From Streptomyces canus (GTDB lineage: Bacteria; Actinomycetota; Actinomycetes; Streptomycetales; Streptomycetaceae): 64,000 nt of DNA. The notes under the pieces were generated by a model, which saw nothing but the letters and a program-made list of their open reading frames with translations, did no database searches and was not told the origin of the DNA. The translations under genes were made by a program, and so were the position numbers. Of this stretch, positions 26,112 to 33,810 are shown piece by piece. The number at the start of each line of letters is the position of its first letter. Position 1 is the first letter of the stretch. The stretch is from assembly GCF_001514145.1 (NCBI RefSeq), contig NZ_KQ948656.1, forward strand, positions 806,001-870,000. The letters run 5' to 3'.

Positions 26112-26772
26112 CCGGCCCACCGCCTCCCGGCATCGCGACAAGGTCCCCCAGCCTCGCCGCGGTACGTTCCTCGGCGGGAAACACCAGCGCGCGGAACGTG
26201 GCGGCGCCCAGTGGCCTGCGAAGCTCTCCGACGTCCAGCCACCCCCAGGAGTGGAGCGCGGCGAGAGCAGCGTGATCGGCCCCGACCACCAAGGTGGCGC
26301 CGAGCGAGGCCTGGTGGTCGGTCAACAGCCGCTCCTGCATGCGACGGGCGAGGCGCCGGTCCTGCGGGTGCGGGCGGATCAGGATGTCACCGAACGCGAA
26401 GGCCCTGCCGGACACCGTGAGGTGCCCGACACTGCGCGGCATCACTCCGTCGAGGCCGAGCCACCACGAGCCGTCGCCGCGCACCGGGAATCCGAAGGCG
26501 CATCCCATCAGGACGTCCGACTCGGCGATCACCATGGCGAATCCCGGGCGGCCCATGTCCGCGGTGACACGGTTCAGGAAGTCCTGGCGGCCGGGACGGC
26601 GGTACGCGTCACCCGGCGCCGTTGCACGGGAGTCCGTGTACAGATCCGCCAGATCCTCACGCAGGCCGTCCACCAGCCGACGGTCCAGCCGACGCAACCG
26701 CACCGGCGCCACGGCACAGGACTCGCCGTCCCCGGGCTTCCGTGGCCGTCCCCGCCCGGGCACGGCCGTCAT
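26101..26772 (-). CDS. GNAT-like acetyltransferase
   Basis: A 223-residue protein with a GNAT-like fold. The strand FAMVIAESDVLMGCAFGFPVR, the strand GDILIRPHPQDRRLARRMQERLL (the P-x-x-R-R-x-A helix that binds acetyl-CoA phosphate) and ALAALHSWGWLDVGE, which takes the place of the usual YEKLGF turn, support the call. It overlaps the STAS gene stop by 4 bases (ATGA) and the next gene downstream, so the three genes are translationally coupled. Possible role: acetylation of a signalling partner, or a small molecule; no evidence distinguishes these. Confidence 0.75.
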   Translation of the reverse strand: MTAVPGRGRPRKPGDGESCAVAPVRLRRLDRRLVDGLREDLADLYTDSRATAPGDAYRRPGRQDFLNRVTADMGRPGFAMVIAESDVLMGCAFGFPVRGDGSWWLGLDGVMPRSVGHLTVSGRAFAFGDILIRPHPQDRRLARRMQERLLTDHQASLGATLVVGADHAALAALHSWGWLDVGELRRPLGAATFRALVFPAEERTAARLGDLVAMPGGGGPGGP

Positions 26773-27194
26773 CGGACATCACCGGAGAGGACAGGCGCAA
26801 GGGAGACAGACTGGCGCGATGGGGCTGGAAGGGGCTCGGCCGGGGTGTCGCCGACAGAAGGTCGCCGGGGGGCGAACTGAGAACCGAGGAGCAGGAACCC
26901 GCAGTCGGCGAGGCGGACGATACGCGTGAGCATCGGCGGCGGGTGGTGCAGTCGCAGGGTCCCGCCCGCGGCGGTGGTCTGCTGCGCAGCGTGGAGGAAC
27001 GTGTTGAGTCCGCTGCAGTCGCAGAAGGTGACGAGGGCGAGGTCGACGTCGATGGTGCGGATGCCGTCGCGCAGGCACCACTCCAGGGACGCGCGCACCA
27101 GGGGCGCCGATTCCAGGTCGATCTCACCGACCAGGGTGATCAGCGTCCGTGTCCTTCGGTTATGGCGGTAGACGGTGAGCTGCGGCAGGGGCAT
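26769..27194 (-). CDS. STAS domain anti-sigma factor antagonist
   Basis: A 141-residue STAS protein of the SpoIIAA/RsbV type, the partner-switching component that frees a sigma factor by binding its anti-sigma kinase. The fold is visible as TLITLVGEIDLESAPLVRASLE, IDVDLALVTFCDCSGLNTFL and GGTLRLHHPP. Ser61 in DCSGLN is at the position phosphorylated in SpoIIAA. A 30-residue Pro/Ser-rich tail follows the domain. GAGGCGTC precedes the ATG. It heads a coupled operon with the GNAT-like and GAF-ANTAR genes. No RsbW-like kinase is present in the window. Confidence 0.88.
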   Translation of the reverse strand: MPLPQLTVYRHNRRTRTLITLVGEIDLESAPLVRASLEWCLRDGIRTIDVDLALVTFCDCSGLNTFLHAAQQTTAAGGTLRLHHPPPMLTRIVRLADCGFLLLGSQFAPRRPSVGDTPAEPLPAPSRQSVSLAPVLSGDVR

Positions 27195-27638
27195 GACGCC
27201 TCGGTTCAGAAGACCATCCGGCAGCGGCTCCGGTGGCGCCGGGGTTCCGGCCGCCTGAGCATGCTCCCGGCAGGGGCGTACGTTCAGCGGAGACAGAGCG
27301 AGGCCGGTCCGAAAGCCCGCAGAGCAGGCCAGAAGACCACCCGGTTCCCTCCAGGGATGCGCCGGGTGACGGACCACGTGCCCGCTCCCTGCGCCATCTG
27401 TGTCGAGCAACGACAAGCCGCCAGGGTCTGGGACGTCTGTACGGCAGCATAGTCCTCGGCGCGGTCCGGCGGGGCCCGGTAACCCGCCTGTTCCCGGCGC
27501 CCGGACCGTGGCCGGGATGTGACGCCGTACTGGGGCATGTCCGACGCGTGGCGCGGTACTGGGCAAGAGACGCGCAACGCGGCGGCCGACGGCCGCCGGG
27601 CACGTCGGTCCGTGCACCACCCGAGGAGGTGGCTTCGC
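27195..27638. other. Intergenic region between STAS and Asp23 genes
   Basis: These 444 bases separate divergent genes and should carry both promoters. I see no convincing gene; a cysteine-containing plus-strand stretch (VPAPCAICVEQRQAA) has no start or context. I could not find a clear match to the Streptomyces SigB promoter pattern (GTTT...GGGTAC/T) by eye. Confidence 0.4.
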
Positions 27639-28133
27639 ATGACGGAGCCGAACGGTTCGACCCTGCCCACACCCGGCCCGGGAGAACCCCGCACCGACCT
27701 GGGCACGACACCGCACGCCGCACACCCCCGGCTCCAGGCACCACCGGAGACCCGCGGCCGGACGACCATCGCCGACGGGGTGGTGGAGAAGATCGCCGGC
27801 ATCGCCGCACGGGAGATCCCGGGAATCCACGCGCTGGGCGGCGGGTTCGTGCGCACCATGGGCGCGATGCGCGACCGGGTCCCGGGCGGGCATGCGAGCG
27901 CGGGGCGTGGCGTCAAGGTCGAGGTCGGTGAGAAGCAGACCGCCATCGACCTCCAGGTCGTCGTCGAATACGGGGTGAGCATCACCGACCTCGCCACGGA
28001 GGTCCGTGAGAACGTGATCGCAGCGGTGGAACGGATGACGGGTCTGGAAGTCGTCGAGGTGAACATCGCGGTCAACGACGTGCACCTGCCGGACGAAGAC
28101 ACGCAGGACATCCGCGAGGACCGGCTGCGGTAG
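27639..28133 (+). CDS. Asp23/Gls24 family envelope stress protein
   Basis: A 164-residue protein whose residues about 35-150 form the Asp23 domain: TTIADGVVEKIAGIAAREIP, then VEVGEKQTAIDLQVVVEYG and VRENVIAAVERMTGLEVVEV ending NIAVNDVHLPDE. The N-terminal 35 residues are Pro/Thr-rich and probably disordered. In Staphylococcus Asp23 is a membrane-anchored cell-wall stress protein; in Streptomyces such genes cluster with stress sigma regulons. CGAGGAGG with 9-base spacing supports the ATG. It is divergent from the STAS operon. Confidence 0.9.
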   Translation: MTEPNGSTLPTPGPGEPRTDLGTTPHAAHPRLQAPPETRGRTTIADGVVEKIAGIAAREIPGIHALGGGFVRTMGAMRDRVPGGHASAGRGVKVEVGEKQTAIDLQVVVEYGVSITDLATEVRENVIAAVERMTGLEVVEVNIAVNDVHLPDEDTQDIREDRLR

Positions 28134-28568
28134 GGCCTTGGCCGGGCGACACGGGCGCGGCACGGCGTCCGGGCCGCCTCCGCGGCCGGCTCCGCAGGAC
28201 ACGGCTGGGGACCCTGTCACGGACCCGGCGGCCGCCCCGTCCCGATGCCCTGCGCGTGGCCGCGCGTCGGCGAAGCGGTCAGGTCCGGTGGACCCAGCCG
28301 GCCACGGCGTGCCCGATCAGCAGGTAGACGGCAGCGGGCAGGCCGTAGTTGACCGCGATGCGCCAGTTGTCCGACTGGACGGTGAACTCAGAATCGGTGC
28401 CGCGATGTCCGCGATGACGGAGGTGACCGACCTCGCGGGGCCTTCCGCCGTAGCGTCTGGGCATATCCAACGACTAGCCCTGCCGACGGAGTTGAACCCT
28501 CACCGAAGGGCTTGGGTGGCCGCGTCGCAGACGGCGCCGACGGGCCGGCCCTCCAGACCGAGGGAGGT
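28134..28568 (-). pseudogene. Non-coding stretch with a membrane-protein fragment
   Basis: Most of this 435-base gap has no gene. On the minus strand at about 28279-28380 a coding-like piece reads DNWRIAVNYGLPAAVYLLIG followed by HAVAGWVHRT and a stop, a plausible single membrane helix. No start codon with a ribosome site lies upstream in frame; the preceding residues are Arg/His-rich noise. It may be the 3' end of a decayed small membrane protein gene. Confidence 0.3.
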
Positions 28569-28925
28569 TCAGCGGCGCGCCAACTGCCGTTCGCCTGCCG
28601 CGCCGGACTGGTAAGGCAGTCCGTAGTGCTTGAACACCGCTTCCTCCTGCTCGGCGGGCAACACGTCGTCGGTGCCGATCGAAGGAGCCTGCCTCACCAG
28701 CGTTCTGACATAGCCGACCCTGACATAGTCCGGCCCGACGATCGCGTTCTCGATGGGGACGAAGACCAGACGGTGCCGGGTGGGCAGTCCGGTCCGCACC
28801 GTGGCCATGGCAGGCTCGTCGGTGGTGGTGTCCACATAGATCGCCTCCAGGACACCGATCTTGTGCGACTCGGCGTCGACGACATCGCGGTTGCGCCACT
28901 CTCGGACGTCAGCTGCGTGAATCAT
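28569..28925 (-). CDS. PRC-barrel domain protein
   Basis: A 118-residue protein with an N-terminal PRC-barrel: ADVREWRNRDVVDAESHKIG, then VLEAIYVDTTTDEPAMATV and RLVFVPIENAIVGPDYVRVGY. The second half continues as a charged helix and PAEQEEAVFKHYGLPYQ, a motif common to actinobacterial PRC-barrel proteins of this size. PRC-barrels act in RNA processing or protein contacts; here a stress-related role is inferred from context only. GTAGGGAGAGGTC precedes the ATG. It lies 9 bases downstream of the ANTAR protein gene and is probably co-transcribed with it. Confidence 0.85.
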   Translation of the reverse strand: MIHAADVREWRNRDVVDAESHKIGVLEAIYVDTTTDEPAMATVRTGLPTRHRLVFVPIENAIVGPDYVRVGYVRTLVRQAPSIGTDDVLPAEQEEAVFKHYGLPYQSGAAGERQLARR

Positions 28926-28934
28926 GACCTCTCC

Positions 28935-29327
28935 CTACCTGGACGACTTGCCTGGTTGTCGTGAGTCGCGCCCCTGGCCTTCCACATGAAATCGCCGCAC
29001 CGTACGACGTAGCGCCCGCTGCATCTGCTCCGGGAGCGACTTGCCCTCCCAGGCGGCGACCAGGGCCGCGGCCACCTCCGGAAGTCTGGTGTCGCACTGC
29101 CGCGAGATGTCTACCAGCAGGTTCCTGGCAGCTCCGCGGCTGCAGGGGGTCAGGACCATCACCATGCCGCGAGCCTGGTCGATGACCGCACGGCCGGCCA
29201 GCGCCCGCCGCAGCTGATCGTTCTCGGCGCGCAGTGCGACGAGGTCCTGCCCCGCCGATGCGTTCCCCCACGTGGCCTCGGCCCGCAGGTTCCACCAGTC
29301 CTCTTGGAGCACGGTTGTGCGTTGCAT
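28935..29327 (-). CDS. ANTAR domain protein
   Basis: A 130-residue protein with an ANTAR domain but no sensor domain. After a Trp-containing N-terminus (VLQEDWWNLRAEATWG) a coiled segment LVALRAENDQLRRALAGRAV leads into VIDQARGMVMVLTPCSRGAA and LVDISRQCDTRLPEVAAALV, which are the three ANTAR helices. It may act as an RNA antiterminator controlled by association with another protein. GAGAGAGGTACAGGCC precedes the ATG. The next gene on this strand is PRC-barrel, 9 bases away. Confidence 0.85.
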   Translation of the reverse strand: MQRTTVLQEDWWNLRAEATWGNASAGQDLVALRAENDQLRRALAGRAVIDQARGMVMVLTPCSRGAARNLLVDISRQCDTRLPEVAAALVAAWEGKSLPEQMQRALRRTVRRFHVEGQGRDSRQPGKSSR

Positions 29328-29415
29328 GGCCTGTACCTCTCTCGAATTATCGAATTCGACCTCTCCGGTCTGGAATTGAGCAGTCCCGGCTGGTGGCTGC
29401 CCGCCCACGCACGGG

Positions 29416-29712
29416 TCACCCGTGGTGTTCATGGTCCCGTCGGTCCTCGCGCCGTCGGCGCGCCCAATTCTGGCGGGTGTAGCGGCGGTCCCAGCGGTCC
29501 TGACGATCCCTGCGTTCCCGGTAGTCCCGGTAGTCCCGGGGGTTCCGGTAGTCCCCGAGATCGGAGCCGCCGCCACGGCTCCGGCCTCCGCCGCGCTCGC
29601 GGCCGTGCCGCGTGGCACCGTAGGCCAGCACCGCCGCGGCCACCCACCAGATGGGATGGAGGAAGCCGAAGCCGAACAGAACGGCGATGAGGATGAGAAG
29701 CAGGACGAACAC
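29416..29712 (-). CDS. Small membrane protein with basic Asp-Tyr-Arg repeat tail
   Basis: A 98-residue protein. Residues 1-32 form two short hydrophobic spans (LLLILIAVLFGFGFL and IWWVAAAVLAYG); the rest is hydrophilic and built of short repeats such as DYRNPRDYRDYRERRDRQDR, encoded by near-repeats of TCCCGGTAG. The hydrophobic start with F-G-F-G-F and WWVAA resembles the 49-residue hydrophobic protein encoded at 30439-30588, suggesting a common ancestor. GTG start with GGGAGG 6 bases upstream. Function unknown. Confidence 0.75.
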   Translation of the reverse strand: MFVLLLILIAVLFGFGFLHPIWWVAAAVLAYGATRHGRERGGGRSRGGGSDLGDYRNPRDYRDYRERRDRQDRWDRRYTRQNWARRRREDRRDHEHHG

Positions 29713-30107
29713 GGTGGGCCTCCCCGGGAGCGGGACACGGCATCGATACCGGGGACTGGGGCCTCACCCCACAGCGTAGTCCTGCCCAGCGGATACGGAT
29801 ACGGACACGGACACGGCGCAACGTAATTGCCTCCTGCCCGGCACGGATGGCTACTTGACACCTGTCGGGAAACTGCCGGGAGGTCTAGCGTGCGACATGC
29901 CGCCCCGGCCCCCGGCAGCGTCGCACCGCCAACGCGCTCCCCAGAGGGCGCACCCCGCGCATCGGTGCCGGAACCCGTCGCGTCACGAGCGAGGCCGTTC
30001 CCGCACGCGTCCGCCGTCACGAGATCCCGGCGAAACGCCGATGCGCCTCAAGCGGGCAACGACCTGCCGCCCGCCGCGTCGCACGCATCCCCTACCAGGC
30101 GGTACTC
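29713..30107. other. Intergenic region with hexamer repeat
   Basis: These 395 bases lie between divergent genes. At 29791-29814 there are four tandem six-base units, GGATAC twice then GGACAC twice. I see no gene in the remainder; frames read as Arg/Pro-rich noise. TTGACA at 29854-29859 could be a -35 element, but no -10 is found at a proper distance. Confidence 0.45.
29791..29814. repeat. Hexanucleotide tandem repeat (4 units)
   Basis: Units GGATAC, GGATAC, GGACAC, GGACAC stand in direct tandem upstream of the small membrane protein gene. The repeat is short and intergenic; length variation by slippage is possible. Confidence 0.7.
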
Positions 30108-30320
30108 ATGTACGCGCTGATCGTTCCCGCTTCGACCCCATTTGTTCTACTAGTCGTACTGATGGCCCTTTCATGGTGGGAAGACCATATCCTGCCATCG
30201 CCGCCGACCGAGCCGGCCGAATCCCCGGCCGAGGCTCCACTCGCCCCGGCGACCCCGGCGCAGCTCCCGGAACTCGCCCGTGTCGACACCACGTTGACAG
30301 GGGAGGTTGCCAGGCGTTGA
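30108..30320 (+). CDS. Small single-span membrane protein, 70 aa
   Basis: An ATG opens MYALIVPASTPFVLLVVLMA, one hydrophobic span, followed by LSWWEDHILPSPP and a Pro/Ala/Glu-rich tail. Composition and codon use look coding, and the position in a row of tiny membrane protein genes supports it. The ribosome site CAGGCGG is weak. No family is recognised. Confidence 0.55.
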   Translation: MYALIVPASTPFVLLVVLMALSWWEDHILPSPPTEPAESPAEAPLAPATPAQLPELARVDTTLTGEVARR

Positions 30321-30438
30321 CTGGCAGCACGGCGTAGGGCCATGCCGCTCCGGAACATCGGGGCGCGGCATTTCACCTCCCCGCTTCGCCCGGACCCCGC
30401 GGAATCAAGGAAATCCCCGCGATCTGGAGGCCCCGGCG

Positions 30439-30588
30439 ATGATCTGGATTCTTCTCCTTCTGCTGATCCTGGTGGCCTTCGGGTTCGGCTTCACGATGCA
30501 GATCCTGTGGTGGGTCGCCGCTGTTCTACTGGTCGTCTGGATCGCCGGCTTCGCGATGAGCGGGCGCGGCCGTAGCCGCCGCCGGTAG
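30439..30588 (+). CDS. Hydrophobic protein, 49 aa
   Basis: A tiny membrane protein: MIWILLLLLILVAFGFGFTM, QILWWVAAVLLVVWIAGFAM and an Arg-rich end (SGRGRSRRR). Two hydrophobic spans with a WW-turn match a small conserved class of Streptomyces hydrophobic proteins. CTGGAGG with 8-base spacing supports the ATG. It shares its hydrophobic design with the 98-residue protein at 29416-29712. The basic C-terminus would be cytoplasmic. Function unknown; stress induction is inferred from neighbours. Confidence 0.75.
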   Translation: MIWILLLLLILVAFGFGFTMQILWWVAAVLLVVWIAGFAMSGRGRSRRR

Positions 30589-30650
30589 TCCGTTCCGGAG
30601 TTCGGCGCTGCCCGCAGGGACCCACTCACCAGACAAGCAGGAGGCCGGCC

Positions 30651-30824
30651 ATGAGTGTCGGACAGACCATCAAGCACAAGACACAGGCGTTCAAGGGCCG
30701 GGTCACCGAACGCATCGGCCGGACCACCCGCACCAGGCGACTGCGGCGCGAAGGCAGGACCGACCGGGTCTCCGGAGAGCTGAAGCAGTCGGGCGACAAG
30801 GCCAAGGACGCGTTCAAGCCCTGA
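30651..30824 (+). CDS. CsbD-like stress protein, 57 aa
   Basis: A short basic, helical protein: MSVGQTIKHKTQAFKGRVTE, RIGRTTRTRRLRREGRTDRV and SGELKQSGDKAKDAFKP. The pattern G-x-x-x-E-x-x-G and the ending K-x-x-x-A-K-D-A-F resembles the CsbD family, a general-stress target in Bacillus. AGCAGGAGGCCGGCC precedes the ATG, a strong ribosome site. It is 62 bases downstream of the hydrophobic protein gene. Confidence 0.75.
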   Translation: MSVGQTIKHKTQAFKGRVTERIGRTTRTRRLRREGRTDRVSGELKQSGDKAKDAFKP

Positions 30825-30954
30825 TCATCAACGCCCCGGGTGGTGCCCACGTCGGGCGGACACCACCCGGCAGGCCCGAACGCCCGATCAGCCGACAGGA
30901 ATCGACGGCAATGAAGCAGACCAGAGTGCGAACCGAGCGCCGGAACAGCCAATC

Positions 30955-31539
30955 ATGATCATCACCGTGATCATCGCCGTGGCCCTCATCGGCCTGGCCG
31001 TCCTCCTCTACCCCGGACGTGGACGAACCCAGGGCGGTGGCGGGCAGGCACTGAAGCGCCGCTTCGGCCCCGAGTACGCCCGCGCAGTCGCCGACCACGA
31101 CGGCGACACCAGGGCCGCCGAACAGGAACTCGGCAAGCGTGTGAAGGAGCACGGCCTCCTCACACAGCAGCCGCTGACGCCCGCGGCCCGCGAGCGCTAC
31201 ATGACGCGATGGGCCGCCGTCCAGGAGCACTTCGTCGAATCACCGCAGCAGGGCGTCATCGAAGCGGACGCCCTGCTGGCCCGCCTGGCAAAGGACCGCG
31301 GCTTCCCCGACGGCGAGCGGTTCGAGGACCAGATCGCCGCCCTCTCCGTCCACCACGCCCACTACGTCCAGGGCTACCGCAGCATGCACACGGCGGCCCA
31401 CGAGCCGAGCGGTACCGAGGACATGCGGGAGGTGATGGTCGACGCCCGAAGCCTCTTCGAAGCACTGGTCACCGAGCAACCGGTCAGCCCGCCCCGGCCA
31501 TCCGCCCCGACGGCCGAGGCAAAGCGCCGTGGCCAATGA
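30955..31539 (+). CDS. Hypothetical membrane-anchored protein, 194 aa
   Basis: One N-terminal span (MIITVIIAVALIGLAVLLYP) then a soluble helical domain outside or inside the membrane: ALKRRFGPEYARAVADHDGD, AAEQELGKRVKEHGLL, YMTRWAAVQEHFVESPQQGV and VDARSLFEALV. I recall similar Streptomyces proteins next to stress genes, with a domain starting L-K-x-R-F-G-P-E-Y, but no defined function. The ATG is followed by a good hydrophobic start; ribosome site CGGAACAG is weak. It ends at the edge of a decayed region. Confidence 0.8.
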   Translation: MIITVIIAVALIGLAVLLYPGRGRTQGGGGQALKRRFGPEYARAVADHDGDTRAAEQELGKRVKEHGLLTQQPLTPAARERYMTRWAAVQEHFVESPQQGVIEADALLARLAKDRGFPDGERFEDQIAALSVHHAHYVQGYRSMHTAAHEPSGTEDMREVMVDARSLFEALVTEQPVSPPRPSAPTAEAKRRGQ

Positions 31540-32089
31540 CCCGGCGTCACACGAAGGGAAGCAGCACGTGATGTCCCGCGACGCCGAAGGTGGCGTTCAC
31601 GTCGCGGGGGACCCGCCACGAAGCTGTGTGGAGGTTCAACACCACGTACAGCGACGTACGTGAGCTCGCCGGACTGATCTCCCGGCGTTCGGGTGTCCCG
31701 GTGACCGGCCTCACCGACCCGTGGCCGTGGGGGGCGTGGAACACGGGTGTGGTGGCCAAGGAGGCGGGCGTCGGGCCCGGCACCCTGTACCGGCACTTAC
31801 CCACCCGGGAAGCGCTGCCGGCGGCTGTGCTGCTGACGCGCTCCGAGGAGCTGGTGGCCCGCCAGGCGGACATCGATCAGGTGCCGCCGATGTCGTCGAG
31901 ACAGTCGGGGTGTTCCAGGTTGCCCTCGGGCGTCAGCCGGACGAGGGCCTGCTCGACGACATCGGCGAGGACGGCGTCGTACGCCTCCGGGGTGTCCGGG
32001 AGGTCGTGCAGCGGGCCGCGCTGGTGAAGCAGGTGCACGAGAGGGTCAGTCCTTCTTGGCGGAGGTGCCCATGGGGCGGTTCCCCGAGG
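31540..32089. pseudogene. Cluster of gene fragments
   Basis: No intact gene is seen in these 550 bases, but three coding-like pieces are. Minus strand about 31547-31655 ends TSLYVVLNLHTASWRVPRDV, NATFGVAGHHVLLPFV. Plus strand about 31750-31880 reads VVAKEAGVGPGTLYRHLPTR, EALPAAVLLTRSEEL, the helix-turn-helix end of a TetR regulator. Minus strand 31877-32038 reads VHLLHQRGPLHDLPDTPEAY, DAVLADVVEQALVRLTPEG to a stop. All have G/C-rich third positions. They look like remains of neighbouring genes after deletion. Confidence 0.45.
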
Positions 32090-33808
32090 TCACACATCAG
32101 GCGCGGATCGGCGGGCGTGCAGGGCAACGGTCAGGGTTTGCGGGCCGTGTCCGCCGAGGTAGACACGGTTCCCGGTCGTCGCGTCGGTGCCGCCCACCAC
32201 GGTGTAGTCCTGACCCGGGTCGTAGCGCAGTACGTCGCTCTCGTCCGGCCCGGCGAGCGGTTCGCCCGCCTCGACGCCGGCCTCGACGCGGATCTCGTCG
32301 CCGCCGACCCGGTAGGTCATCGGTCCGGTCGTCAGACACCAGCGTCCGTCGCCGATCGGTACGGCGCCCTCGGTCACGCCGCCCGGCCGGAAGGTCAGTT
32401 CGAGGGCCCAGGGCACGCGTGGTCCGCTGATGTCGATCCGCAGGTCGGCACCGTCCTCCCGCAGGTCCACCTCGACGCGGGTCGTGTGCGAGACCTCGTC
32501 CCGGGGCCGGTCCGGGAAGGCCATCGCGGCCGAGAAGCGGCCCTCGTCCGTCATCCGGTAGACGCCGCCGTCCCGGCGCCGGTCCCGCGGGAGCGGCTGG
32601 TAGTAGGCGGCCGTGAGGGTCTCGGTGAGCCGGTAGCGGCTGTCGGCCGGCTGTTCCATGTCGGCGGCGCGGAACGGGCCCAGGTCGAAGAACCCCCGCG
32701 TCAGACGGACCGCGTCGAGGACGGCGTCGCCGGCGAACAGTCGCAGGAAGGTGGGATTGCAGGCGAGGCCCGAACGGATGCGCCGGTGCTCGGGCACGTC
32801 GGAGCCGCCGTACACCACCGTGTGCGCGGTGGCCGAGGCGCGTGCGGCGAGGCGTGCGGTGGTGAGGTACCGGTCGCGGGGCAGTGTCTCCTCGGTCGGT
32901 GCGGGCAGTGGGCGGCACAGGTCCGGGGTGAGGAGGGTCTCGGCGAGCAGGTCGGGGTCGTCGAGACCGCCGGCGGCCGCCAGCCGCGCCACCCGGGCGA
33001 AGTCGCCCCGGCCGGTGCGGATCGCGAGCAGCCGGTAGTGCGGCAGGTAGGGCGCCAGCGGGAACGGGTGGTTCTGGTCCTGCCGTCGCGAGTGGACGGT
33101 CTCCACCGTGCCGTCCGGCCTGATCAGGTCCAGGGTCGCCGCGAGGTTGCGTTCGACGGCGTAGAGCAGGTCGGCGCGGCCGAGCACTTCGGCCAGCAGC
33201 AGCAGCGACGGGTTGGACACATGGGCCGCGTAGTTGGCGCTCCGTTCCGAGTACAGGCCCTCCGCGTCGATGTCGACGCCCTCGGCGAGCCACTCCTCGA
33301 TACGGTCGAGCAGCCGGTCGTCGGGGAACGACCGGTGCAGCCGGGCCAGCGCCGCGGACAGCTCCCAGCGGTGGTTCGGGGTGTGCACGCCACCGGTCAG
33401 GAGGCTGGCGGAGGCGGCGCCGGCGATCTCGGCGAGCGCGGCCGTGACCTCGCTCAGTTCCGGTCCCGCGCCGGCCGCGAGGACGTGCGCGTCGCACACG
33501 TCGTTGACGGTGAAGCCGGAGTCCGGCGGTGACTGCACGTTGTCGCCGCCGGCGAAGAGGCCGGTGGTGGTCTGCGTGGCGCGCAGGGCCCGCAGATGGG
33601 TCATCGCGGCGGCGACGGCCTGCCCGCTGCCGTGCAGTGCCGAGTCCGGGGAACGGTATGCCGCGACCAGGGTCTTCACCCGCCGCGCCAGACCACGGTG
33701 CGGCACACCGGCTGGTTCCTCGTCGGGGCCGGCCGCCAGTGGGACGGCAGACCGGTCGGCGGCACGGGCCACCGCGCGGACGAACTCGTGGTCGAGCGGG
33801 GTCGGCAA
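32090..33808 (-). CDS. Putative glycan-active enzyme, heparinase-like (alpha/alpha) fold
   Basis: A 572-residue protein without a signal peptide. The first two thirds are helical repeats as in (alpha/alpha) toroid polysaccharide lyases and hydrolases, with GGVHTPNHRWELSAALARLH, GLYSERSANYAAHVSNPSLL and TVETVHSRRQDQNHPFPLAP carrying conserved His, Arg and Tyr; the last third is a beta-sheet domain (WALELTFRPGGVTEGAVPIG). It may be a heparinase II/III-like or rhamnogalacturonan-type enzyme acting on imported oligosaccharides. The TTG start lies 2 bases after the permease stop, with GAAGGA 6 bases upstream. Last gene of the ABC operon. Confidence 0.6.
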   Translation of the reverse strand: MPTPLDHEFVRAVARAADRSAVPLAAGPDEEPAGVPHRGLARRVKTLVAAYRSPDSALHGSGQAVAAAMTHLRALRATQTTTGLFAGGDNVQSPPDSGFTVNDVCDAHVLAAGAGPELSEVTAALAEIAGAASASLLTGGVHTPNHRWELSAALARLHRSFPDDRLLDRIEEWLAEGVDIDAEGLYSERSANYAAHVSNPSLLLLAEVLGRADLLYAVERNLAATLDLIRPDGTVETVHSRRQDQNHPFPLAPYLPHYRLLAIRTGRGDFARVARLAAAGGLDDPDLLAETLLTPDLCRPLPAPTEETLPRDRYLTTARLAARASATAHTVVYGGSDVPEHRRIRSGLACNPTFLRLFAGDAVLDAVRLTRGFFDLGPFRAADMEQPADSRYRLTETLTAAYYQPLPRDRRRDGGVYRMTDEGRFSAAMAFPDRPRDEVSHTTRVEVDLREDGADLRIDISGPRVPWALELTFRPGGVTEGAVPIGDGRWCLTTGPMTYRVGGDEIRVEAGVEAGEPLAGPDESDVLRYDPGQDYTVVGGTDATTGNRVYLGGHGPQTLTVALHARRSAPDV

Positions 33809-33810
33809 GG

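Noticed and set aside
29854..29859. TTGACA as a promoter for the 70-residue membrane protein gene
   Set aside because: No -10 element lies within 15-19 bases; the next TCTAGC is about 23 bases away.
31575..31608. Hairpin CCCGCGAC / GTCGCGGG as terminator of the 194-residue protein gene
   Set aside because: The arms fall inside a coding-like minus-strand fragment and the loop is 18 bases, so it may be a coincidence of codon content. Kept only as a possibility.
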